A stretch of DNA of 64,000 nt, from NCBI GenBank assembly GCA_902729315.2, contig LR746268.1, positions 3,403,501-3,467,500 on the forward strand, read 5' to 3'. This DNA comes from Spirodela intermedia. Lineage: Eukaryota > Streptophyta > Magnoliopsida > Alismatales > Araceae. A model generated the notes under the pieces. It ran no database searches. It was not told the origin of the DNA and worked only from the letters and a program-made list of their open reading frames with translations. The translations under genes and the position numbers were made by a program. Positions 26,702-38,800 of this stretch are shown piece by piece; positions within the stretch are counted from its first letter, which is position 1; the number at the start of each line of letters is the position of its first letter.

Positions 26702-26800
26702 TGGGCAGCCGTCCAAAGCTGTGTCCAATTACCTCAGTCTCTCGTTTCGACACACGCTCATTTCTCGACTCCCCCGACGTCCCGAAGCGCACTCGCGGCA

Positions 26801-29800
26801 ATGGCCGCCGTCGCCGTGGCCCGTGCCATGGGCTCTGCCTCATCCTCCCTCCTCACAGCTCGGTATTCTGTTACGCTCCTACTCTCTAAACGGGCATTCT
26901 TTGGCCTCTCCGCCGAGCAATCTTTCGTAGCGGGCCCCGCGCGGACGTCCATGCCTCACGCAGATGCTGTCGGGGAAGTGGCGGGGTGGGGGGATGCCAG
27001 AATCAATCAGTTAAGGCTCATGGCTAGCCAGTCCGGTAACCCGGCCTCGGGTGCAGAGACAGGGAATGATGGCCATGGAGGTACCAATTCCTTCTTTATT
27101 ACCTTCTACTTTACTCTCTAGTATTGTCTTTTGAAGATATGTGAAACTTTAGCGATCAGTTGGCTTCTGGAAGATGATCTCGTGATTTTTGACTACAAAA
27201 TAGGCTATAACTGAAATGAAAGAAATCCTGCATTGCTCAAACTTGAAAGATGTGCACGTTGAGTCGAATCATGTTTCTTTCGTACTTCTCATTCAACATA
27301 CCTGCATTTACCTCAATCCTTTCTACTATCAAGTTTTCAAAGGGGAGATCATTCGAGCTACAAAGGTCTTGTGCATTTAGTTAGATGGTAGTGGATACCA
27401 TCTTACTTGTATTATTATGGAAGCTAGAGCTTAGCTATACGTCCAAGGAGCCAGAGTCAAAACGATTTATTTCACTTGGGTTGGATTGATGTAGATAATG
27501 TGTGATAGAGCGAGCTAAAAATCTAGGACGCATTTGGGGGGTATGTATGTTTCGTGGTGGGTGGCTTACGATCCATGCATCTCTTTCCCTCTTTGAATTT
27601 TCTACGTTACGTGGTAAAACTTCTTGGAAAATATTAATGTATGTAAAATATCACATTAAGATATTATACTTTTACCCACGCACACTATTTCACAGGAGTA
27701 CATGGTTGCCTAGGAGGATTTAGTGGTGGACGATAAGTGTAAAGGTAAGGAGTAGAACCATGCCACTGTGCGTGATATGATTAATAGTGCACATTGTTAA
27801 CTTTATCCAGGTCAGTTTGGAGAATATATGGCATGCAAATTTTCCTTACAGTGTATGACCCTATGATTCTGGATGATTGTCCTTTTTTTATTGTTTCGAA
27901 TGGATTGATGATGTAGTTGAGAAAAACATGAAGGTGACCTATTGGAGTCTTGGTCGAAGGGTGCTCTAATGTATAGGGAAATTCCATCATATAACCACTA
28001 TAAATAGAAAATCTTCGTGAATTACATTCAGTCTGTATCTTATTTCAGGGAGCTGTAACTGAAAAACAAGCAATATGCGGTTAGCCTAAAACATAGAGAC
28101 TTACATTTGTAACGAGCCTTTTACTCAGGATGATGACTAAGTTTTCCCTGTAGTGACCAGACATGGTAACATCTACGTTATCCTCAAAACGGCCTATTTC
28201 CATGAGTATTTTTATCTTCTCCACCTCGTAATTGACCCAGTTCAACCAAGTATCTCTCTAGTTGCTTCGAGCATACATTTTTTCTTTTCTTTTCTTTTGA
28301 GTGAATCAGCAAGGAGATGTGTGCAGTGTCCAAGCCTATGAATCAAGAAAGCAGGGGACATGGTTAGTAATATTTTTATGCTTAAGTGGATCTCGTTTGT
28401 GACTTAGATTCAGGGATAAACCTATCCTGTTATACATTGAAATTGGCAACAATAACCTCAGTGACACCAACTTAGGGCGCCTTGGATCAAAGGAGGTACC
28501 CTTCGAAACATTGATATTATCCGAGAAATGCATTCATCTTTTATGAACCTTGCAACTCAGGATCTAAAAATATGCTCTCTACTTGTCCTTTATTGAGAGG
28601 AATCCAATGTATTGGAGATTGAGACAGCCGTTACTAATGGGGTTTATCTTGATATTGCTGTATAATTTGGTGAGGATGCACTCGATATTCCGTTTCCAAT
28701 TGTACAAATGACTCCCTGCTTCTAATTGTACAACTTGTATTTTTAGATTTCTGGCTTTAAAAATCTGAAAATCTAGAGATGAAACATCCTTGTAATGATT
28801 GCAGAGTCTGTGAAGGAGATCTACCAAAAAATGCTTAAATCGGTGGAAGCTGAAACCATGCCTCCCAATGCATGGTTGTGGTCACTTATTGGCAGTTGTT
28901 CTAATCGGGAAGATATCAAACTTCTTTTCAAAATTCTGCAGAACCTGCGGACATTTGTCAGTCAAACATCTTCGTCTTAAATTGGACTTTTTAGATATTT
29001 CTAATTTCTGTTCGGATTCTGTCCTCTTTTATTTTCTTTCCAGGACTCTTAGTGTTAGACTTCTCAAGCTGTTTACTTGGTTACAGAGGCTTTCAAACCT
29101 TCGGATTCATTCAAATTTCAACTGTCATCTTTGCCTCAGGGTAACTGAGGCATGTGTTCGAGCAAATTCTCTTGACTATGGTAACATACATTTAACTTTT
29201 TTTTTTGGTTCCAAACATGTACATAGCTTTATTGAAACAAATGGTTTTTGGATCAATGAGTTCTGACATATCCCTGTCACTTACGAATGTGTTTGAACAT
29301 TTTTTCTTTATTGTGGTAGTTCATATCTTACATCTGCTGTGTTCTGAACTTTTCCATTGGTTTGTTTGAACATATGCTGATTTACTTAATTAAACACTTC
29401 ATATCCCAAATTATGGGTGATACCTTCTTTCTGATTTTGCTCGAGTAATTTCTGCATTCTTTGAACTAAATAAGAAAAAAATTGTCTTATTGTTTCTGCG
29501 GCCGGACCATAATAAGGTTGCCCCCTTCACACCCCATGATGCCAATTTTCTGCAACCTCTTCTTTTGGCCTTGCTGGTAAGCATTCTATTGAACTCTCTA
29601 GGATTGTTTTTCTTTTCTATCTGTTTCTTTTCACTGTATTTTCGTCCTTCTCTGTCATTCCCTATGTTAAGTGGATCCATTAGATTGTTAACGGATCCAC
29701 TTAAAGTCCAATGTAATGGGCTTGGCCCATCAACTCATGTAACCTGTACTTAATCGAGGAACCAAGATAATTGATGTGAGAGTTTCGGATTGTGGAAACT

Positions 29801-32800
29801 CTGCTCCAAGAAGTGTTGATTGATTCATCTTCCTGGAAGAGGAGGTTCGTGAAGATCAACTCCTTTCATTCTCCAAGTTGCAAGAATCTAAATTAAGATC
29901 AATTCTCAACATGGTATTAGAGCGGTGCAGATTCTTGTAGGATCAGATACTTCTCGTTTCTTAAATCTTGTTTTTTCTTGTTTCTGTGTTGGAGCAACAC
30001 CAAGGAAGAAAGAAACCTTCTGCAAGTAGTGAATAGAGGCATTTCAAAAAGTACGAAGGAAAAAGACTTTCATAATGCATTCAAGGGAAGGCTCTTCATC
30101 ATCCATGGGACTCACATCATCTCCATCGATGACTGGAGAAAGGGAGAGACTATATCATACTCTACCAAATATCTCAGAGAAACTTAGATTCAATGGAATA
30201 AATCTTCACCAATGAGAGCAGTTTGTTGATCTGACGCTTCTGAGAATAGGCTTAACAAATCACCTTATAGAAGAACCATTGAAGCATTCAGATCCAAAAT
30301 ATAGAGGATGAAAATCAGAAGAAGCTATTATCCATACATGGCTCCTCAGTACAATGACACCAGAGATGTACGAGAATTCCTATTCATGCACTCAGTGAAG
30401 GAATTGTGGGATCAAATTCACAAAAGATGTTCAAAGAAACATAATAATTAGAGGATTTATGGTCTGGTGTCTAAGGCAACACATTTAGTACAAGGAAGTA
30501 AATTAATTATGGAATATTTCGTGTGAATTAAAGGCTATATGGAGGGAGATTGACCATTATTGGTCAGCAAAGAATCCTTGTTCTGAGCAACGCATGTATA
30601 TATTGAAACACAAAACGTATACATTTCTAATGGGACTGAACTCTGATTATGAAAGTCTCAAGGGTCAAATTCTCCATCGTGAGAAGCTACCTGATTTGGA
30701 TGAAGCTATCCAGATTGTTAAGGAAGGAGGAGGCTTGCTCTACTAGGAAGAGGATGAACATGCAATTCTGTCTGTACAACAGTCACCTTGGAATGGAGTT
30801 AGTGAACACAAAAGAATAGTATACAATTACAACATTGTTGTGTTGGACATCCTTCACTTGATCTCCTAAAAACATGGTTTCCTTCTATGTTTGAAGGCGT
30901 TGATGTAGAAACTCTAGTGTGTGGTGCTTGCCAGTTGGCTAAACACAAATGTTCCTCATTTGGAAATACTCATGAACATAGTACAAACCCTTTATATGAT
31001 ATACACAGTGATATTTGGGGGCCAGCGCCTATGACTAGCTTGTCTGGATGCAAGTGGTTTATCTTATTTGTTGATGACTGTACTAGGTTTACTTTAGTTT
31101 ACCTCCTAAAATCAAAATCAGATGCCACCCAAGTGGTGAAATATTTCTGTGAAATGATTTATAATCAATTTGGAACTGTTGTCAAGAGGTTCAGATCAGA
31201 TAATGCTCGAGACTATTTCAATTCAGCTGTGTCCTCTTACTTTGATCAGAAACGGTTAATCATGAGTCATCTTGTGTCAATACACCCCAACAAAATGGGG
31301 TGGCTGAGAGAAAAATCGGACACTTACTGGATACAGTTAGGGTTCTTTTGTTTCAACAAAGGTTCTGAGGCAATATTGGAGTGAAGCTGTCCTCACTAGC
31401 ACTCATCTTATTAATCGGATCTGAACAAAAAAACTATCATATCAAAGTCCTATGGGACTGTTGAGTAAATTCTATCCTCATGTGAAACTAAAGACTCATC
31501 TTCGTCCAAAGAACTTTAGCTGTACTGTTTATGTTCATGCTCAGGGCATAGTGGGAAAACTTGATCCACGATCTATAAAGCGTATATCTGTTGGGTACTC
31601 AACTACACAAAAAGGTTATAAGTGCTATAATCCTGCTTTAAAAAAATTCTTTATCTCAGCTAGTGTGACTTTTAATGAGTTGGAACCATATTATGGGGTG
31701 AAAAATCCAAAAAATGAATTCATATTATGGGGAAAACTCGATTGCTGCCATTGAATTAGAGGACACAAATGAATTCGTGATTCAAGAGACCTATTCCTAG
31801 AATCAAAGAGATACAAGTGTATAGAAGATGACCTAGAGTGGATACACAAAATATACCAGCTGAGATGAATGATTTACCTGCACTGCAGAGAGAACCAGCA
31901 GAAGAAACTAGTTCAAGTACAAGAGACACATCTCAAATTTATAATACTGATCAAGAAGATGATCATCAGTTCACTGAAGCTATTGATGAGGAGCAACTAG
32001 ATTGGCCCATTGCCCTACACAAAGGAAAGAGAAGTTGTATAAATAAACCACTCTATCCTATGGTCAACTACCTATTGTATGATAGGTTAGCACCATCGTA
32101 CAAGGCTTTTTGCATGAACCTGAAGACAATTGTTATCCCCAAGACAATGGAAGAGGCCCTGTCACACAAAGAATGGAGTCATGCCATGGATGAAGAGATT
32201 AATAGAGAAGAACTGTACATGGGACTTAGTCCTTTTGCCTTTAGGGAAAAAAGTGGTTGGCTACAAGTGGGTATATACTCCTAAGTATAAAGCTGATAGA
32301 ACATTGGAAAGATACAAAGCAAGGCTGGTAGCTAAAGGTTATTCACAATCTTATGAAATTGATTATTTTGAGACATTTGCCCATGTTGCAGAGCTGAATA
32401 CCATCCAGATACTTATAGCATTGGCAGTAAATCTAGGATGGGAAATGCATCAGTTTGATGTGAAGAATGCATTTCTTCACAGAAATTGGAGGAAGAAGTA
32501 TATATGAATGTACCTCCAGGTTACACATTTATCCATCAGAATAATATTGTTTGCAAGTTGAAGAAATCTCTATATTGCTTAAAACAGTCACCACGAGTTT
32601 GGTTTGGGAGATTCACTCAAGCTATGAAAGAATTTGGGTACATACAAAGCAATAGGGATCACGCTCTCTTCATTAAGCATGGTGAGCAAAACAAGGTCAC
32701 AACCTTAATTTTGTATGTAGATGATATCATCATAAAAGAAGATGATACTGAGGAGATTAAATGCCTTGACCAAAATCTATCTAAAGAATTTGATATCAAA

Positions 32801-35800
32801 TCCCTAGGAAGGTTAAAATATTTTTTGGGAATTGAAGTTGTGTATTCAAAAGGTGTATTTCTTTCACAACACAAGTATATTCTTGATTTACTTCAAGAGA
32901 CTGAAAAATTGGAGTGTAAATCTGCTGACACTCCAATTGATCCCAACTTAAGTTTGGGAGAAGGTAAAGACTCTGATCAGGTGGACAAAAGCTCATATCA
33001 GCAGTTGACTGGGAGATTGATATATCTAAATCATACCTGTCTGAATATAACATTGCAGTAAATGTACTCAGTCAGCATATGAATGATCCAAGGGAGATAC
33101 ACCTACAGGCAGCATATTGAGTGTTGGCATATCTAAAGACAACAATAGGACAGTTCAAAAAAGGAGGGAATCAATCTGTTGAAATCTACACTGATGCTGA
33201 TTATGCAGGATCTGTTATAGATCACAGATCAACCATCGGGCTATTGTACATTTGTTTGTGGAAATCTTGTGACTTGGAGAAGCAAGAAGCAACAAGTAGT
33301 TGCACGATCTAGTGCTGAAGCAGAATTCAGGGCATTGGCTCAAGTGATATGTGAAGGTTTATGGATTCAAGGTTTGCTGGACGAATCGAGACTCAACCAA
33401 TCAAATCATATGAAATTCTTTTGTGACAACAAGTCAGCAATAGCTATTGCCTGAAATCTTGTACAACATGACAGGACTGAACATATTGAAGTGGATCAAC
33501 ATTTATCAAAGAAAAAGTAGAAACAGGAGATGTAGATCTGATATATGTTGGGACATCAGAACAGGTTACTGACATATTCACAAAGGGACTTACAAGACCA
33601 TTATTTCAAAGGATGGTGTCCAAGTTGGGCATGGAAAAATCCATACCCAACTTGAGAAGGGGTATTGAACTCTCTAGGATTGTTTTTCCTTTCTATCCGT
33701 TTTTTTCACTGTATTTTCGTCCTTCTCTGTCATTCCCTGTGTTAAGTGGATCCATTAGACTGTTAATGGATCCACTTAAAGTCTAATGTAATGGGATTGG
33801 CCCATTAACTCATGTAACCTGTACTTAAGCGGGAAACCAAGATAATTGATGTGAGATTTTCGGATTGTGGAAGCTCTGCTCCAAGAAGTGTTGATTGATT
33901 CATCTTCCTGGAAGAGGAGGATCGTGAAGATCAACTCCTTTCATTCTCCAAGTTGCAAGAATCTCAATCAAGATCAATTCTCTACACATTCCCCTTTTCT
34001 TTTTTTCATATATCCTCTTTCTTCTCTTCCACACCTGATCTTTCTTATGTTTTTTTGAAGGTGAAAAATCCCATATTAGAAGGAAAATAGGTACAACCTG
34101 CAGTAAGAGAGAAGAATCCCACTCCTTTACGTTGATGCTGTTACCTCTGCCAATCCTGCTGTAGTGAGTATCAGATCCACAAAAAATACCAAAAATTCAG
34201 AAACTTCTAAACAAAAAATACTACAGCAAAAAAATGCCTTTAAAAATTTCTGATTCATTAGCCACTTGGTGGGCATGGTATCTTGCAGCTCCTTCTGTTT
34301 CTCTTGGAAGAGAAATAGAATATACATAATAGAAGTTTACAGGGAGAGAGTCAACCTCAGTTCTTTTTTTTTTTGGTGATTTGTGTTTTTCCGCAAGTTC
34401 ACCACCAGAAATCAGAGGTCAGGTGTTCTTGTAATATTCTGGCCATTATCCTCCATAGGAACATTGTAACCCAGAAGTTCTCTAGTAGGCAGTGAACTGT
34501 TTCTTTGGTTGCCACCAAATTATGCTATTAGATTTAATGTTTCTCTTGAGTTTCTTAATTTAACAATTAATTCGAATTATTCTGTGGTGCGTTTCCCATG
34601 GAAATTCCTAACTATGATAGGGTGATATTTGAGATAAACCAATTTCGTAAAAGATTTCACTGTTTTCTTGTAAGGTGATCAACCTAAGGCACTTTGATTT
34701 GGGTAGAGTGCAGTTATCTTCTGTTTTGCTAAAGTTTAGGAGCTTTCAGGTTGCCTCTGCCAACTTGACTACCGCAAAGATCTCACCTATTGTAATTTCT
34801 TTCATTTCGCTTTTTTTAGTCGGCTAATCTGTAGATACCTAGTCTCTAGAGTTTGGTATGTGCTTCATTCCTCCTTCCAGTATCTTAAAGCTTTTACTTT
34901 ACCCAACTGGTTGTGATTATGTTTTTCAAGAATTCTAGGTACGTTTTGAATGAGGTTCACTGATGGAGAACCAGTCTACAATGATACTCCGTTTAGGATG
35001 GATGATTTAATATTTTCTGTTGATAACAGATGCCTGGAATAGATTATCTACAAGAAGTCTGAGAGCTACTTAATCATTAGAGCTTTTGTTATATGTCTCA
35101 ATCTTCAAAAGTGTCACTCTTTTCTTCTACTGAACCTTGTCCTGTGAAAAGAGATTCAATCCTTTCCCGATTTTGCTAGATTGTTTCTGAAGAAAGAAGT
35201 TTCGAATAAACTCTGTCCGTCTGTAATTATGCTTCCTTCGTTAGTGGCTCTCTTCTTATGTGCGAGTGCAATCCTTTCCGAATAAACCTCAATTGCAGTA
35301 TTTATAGCTGTCATATTTGTGCCAAAAGTCAGTTAGGTTGGCTGAGTAGCATTGGTCCAGGCATCTAGATTAAAGTTGCAATTGTTTAGTTATTTTGTCT
35401 GTTTAAGGTTGAACTAGTGATCGTATCCTTGTTTCTGTTCATTTGTTATTGCCATTTACTTTGGATTAATCTTATCATAACTGTGGTTGCGCTGTTATTA
35501 ATCATGGTCGTTAGAGATCATCCTTATGTTTACGATTGAACACTGTTTTACTTGACATTAAAGACGACTCCTACTCACTCAAAAACTGTACTGTGTCATG
35601 CCTGCTACAAATTATGAGGGAAGGTAAGCAGTGATAGCTTTTGTGCTACATGGGCACCAACACTAACTCCTGTATGTAATTGGCTATCTTTATTGATTTT
35701 CTATATTTCATGAGACTGCAACATGTAGGCCCCCGTGATATCCATATTCTTATTGGAATCTGAAGAGTTTATTTTTCATCCTAGAATCGTCATTTATAAA

Positions 35801-38800
35801 CATTTTAAGATGACATGGATCTCCATCGTCTTGTTAAACACATTTTGTCTGAAACTCTAAGAGACTACGAAAGTGCTAGTATTAGCTTCAAAGTATATAC
35901 GCATGTTATCAGGACTTGACATTTCCACCGATTTATGTAAACCTTTAAGGGTGCAGGTTTCATAAACTATTAAAACTTGCTGAAGAAGTGGAGTTTTACT
36001 AGCCTGTTCATGAAGTGGTGGGGGAGTGGCTGGCTGCTGTGCTTGTGGGGTTTATCCTAAAAAAAATAATTCATATTTACTTATATTTTATGGTGCTTGA
36101 GCTAGCATATTGATGAAGTGGTGAGGGATGGGCCTGCTGCCACGTTCTTGTGGGGTTTATCCTGAACATTTCATATTTATTTATATTTTTATAAATCTTG
36201 CCACCAAATCAAAGGAGTATTTCTTTTCAATTCTGAATTTTTGTTTTCCGAAATGAGCAACTATTTTTTCTCTGCAAATTATCTGCTATCTTTTGAGTTT
36301 ATTGGGATGCGATGTCCGATGAGAATTAATGTGTTTTGTAGAATCAACGTTTGATAATACATTACCAACATATTTGTTGTTTCTAAACTTAATTTTCTTT
36401 CGTACATAGGTAAGAAGGCTCTTTGGAAACATAATGTCTATGGACTTACACCAAGTATTGGGTCTGCACATTATATGTTGGTAATATGTTTATTGGTCAA
36501 CTAATTCTCAAAAGTGTTGGTTAGGTGTTGTAATGGTTCGACTGACCTAACATTTGATAATACAAATCTTCAGCGATATGCCAAAAATCACAATGATCCT
36601 AAACTCATGGTAGAGATCATGAAACTATTGCGAAGGAACTCTTTACCTCTGCAAGCTGGTACAGCTGATATTGTTTTCAGGTACCTTGACTATGGTTTCT
36701 GTTGTGTTTGTAGAATGCTTGCTGATCAGTCTCAAGCATTGATATCTTGTAATTGGAACTTTGTTTTCTACTTGGTCCAGACAACTTTACCCTGCTGTCA
36801 TTCATTGTTGATTAGGATTCGTGCAATTTTAATACAAATAAGTTTTTCAAAACACTTGCTTTGATAGCGTGCACTCTTAGGAATGATTAAGATTCCATGA
36901 GCCGTGATACCTATGTGTATATATTATTTTTCCTAAATAATTTTCTCATCTCTCTGTTTAACTAATTTTAGTTGTATTTCATGGTTGTGTTGTTGTCTTC
37001 CTCAAAAACTATTGTTAGGCGTCAACTTGAATCCGTTAAACGATTTCTTCGTGGATGACTTGGTTTATCTTCACAGAGACTTTCTTGAACTATCTTACCC
37101 ATAAATTAGTTATGTTGATACTTGTTTTGATTAATTGGCGATTATCATCAAAAGGAGTGGAAAAAAAACACAAAACGTTGCACATATCTGAAGATAATAG
37201 AAAGATGAACAATACAAACTAAATAGAAGGTTGTTGGTTTTTTGGGGAAACAGCATGAAAAATATTTGTATTCATCTTCCTTCACATCAAGTTGAATTTG
37301 ACGCTCTTGAGTGAGCTTCAAATTAAATAACTGTTTTCAACCCGTGTGTTTGGAGGCACCTGCTTGCTGGAAATAATGTTTACATTTTGCTGTTGTCATT
37401 TTTTCTCGATGTGAAACCTGATTCTCTATCGTGGATATCATGGTAGTTGTGTTTCTCATATAGAATTTTTAGATTGATGTCATGGTATTCGTTTCAGCAT
37501 CTGCTACAATACAGATAGATGGGATTTGATCTCAAAATTTTCTAAAGTATTCATCCAGACTGGAGTGAAATTTCATAGATCCACATTCGACATCTGGATG
37601 GAATTCGCTGCAAAAATGGGTATATACATTATTCTGTTTAGATGTTCTAGTGGCATATTTTTAATAGAGTTAAGTTTTGAATACTTCTTGATTTGATATT
37701 TATCTTCGGAGTCTTGCATAATGACTTCATATCAGCCAGTTCATATTCTGGGAGAATTCAATTAATTATCTTCCATAGAGTACTTAGAATGGCAGTTTTC
37801 TTTATTCTTGTCTCACCCTGGCTGAATTCTGATGAGTAATTTATAGCAACTTTGTTTTCAAAAGTTCACTGATCTGCTGCTAGTTTTAGTTTGATTTTTT
37901 TTCTTTTTTTGTTGAAGCTAAAGTGGATATTTAGTAAGCCTTTTTTTAGCTTGCATCAACTGATAAAATGTATCAATGACTGATTGGTTGAATATCATCT
38001 TCTCATTAACTATTTTCGGATGGGCCATATGAGGGAGGTTTCATCCCTAAAAAATGAATAGTGAAAACTAATTGGATTCATATCAGACTAGGTTTCTATA
38101 TTTCTGAAAGCAGTCTCAGTTGAAGGTTGCAACATGAATCTCGATTTGACATTTATGTGGAGGATGCAGTTTTAATCTAGATATGGCATGAAAGCTGAAG
38201 TTTCTCACTTTCATTCTTGGGGAAGTCTGCGAGAGCTCCCTATTTACGAGTTGACTGTGGATCTCTGTACCATTTTCAAACCATTGGTAGATGTAATTAC
38301 TCCCCTTGGACTGAACACCTTTAGCTTTTGCTCATCTACATAGCCTAAGACTGGAGAAAAAAAAGGAAAACCGGTTCTCTTTCCACATTTACATTCTTTC
38401 TGTGAGGTACTATTTTTCGATCATTGATATAATGATTTTTCTGATAAATGACTAAACTTATCAGAGATATACATACCTTGTCGTCCTGGATATAATCTCC
38501 AAATAAAAGAGAAAAGTCAGGCTTCTACCTCCGATCATTTTTTTTTGTGGCTGCAGAAGCAAATGATAATATACTTTTATTTTCTAGTGGTCTTATTGTC
38601 ATCACTATGCATGTGCTGTGCCAAATGATAGTTTTGCAACACCTAGCTGTGCCGTTTTTGGTTGTCTTGACGATTTTAGTCTTGATAATGAGCCATCTTC
38701 TTTGGCTGTATGTGCACATTATCTTTCTCTGTCAGCTGAAGTTTAAATTGTTGAAACATGAAATTTTTCAGGGGATTCTCTGTCCATTTGGGAAATTGAG

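Larger units (their letters stand above)
21758..26800. other. Intergenic spacer, AT-rich
   Basis: The first 100-300 bases are the PPR gene's likely 3'UTR. From about 22.2 to 26.6 kb the DNA is AT-rich with only short random frames. A purine-rich motif (AAAAGGGGGAGGGGTGTTGAA) at about 24188 resembles a retroelement polypurine tract or repeat boundary, but no element could be reconstructed around it. Confidence 0.45.
29587..33986 (+). mobile_element. Ty1/copia LTR retrotransposon 1, complete ends, defective coding
   Basis: LTRs at 29587-29911 and 33663-33986 begin TATTGAAC and end ACA, with the 5-bp target duplication CATTC on both sides. A primer-binding site complementary to tRNA-iMet (TGGTATTAGAGC) starts at 29912. 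A polypurine tract (GAGAAGGGG) sits at 33654-33662. Internal domain order is gag, integrase, reverse transcriptase, RNase H, which defines copia. It sits in intron 3 of the ten-exon gene in the same orientation. By eye the LTRs differ at about 18 positions plus one indel (roughly 94% identical), so insertion is not recent. The internal region (about 3.75 kb) is shorter than usual because the gag end and protease are missing. Confidence 0.95.

Noticed and set aside
28048-28080. Short exon-like segment after TTTCAG in intron 1 of the ten-exon gene
   Set aside because: Joined in phase it gives an early stop, whereas exon 1 joins directly and cleanly to 28805.
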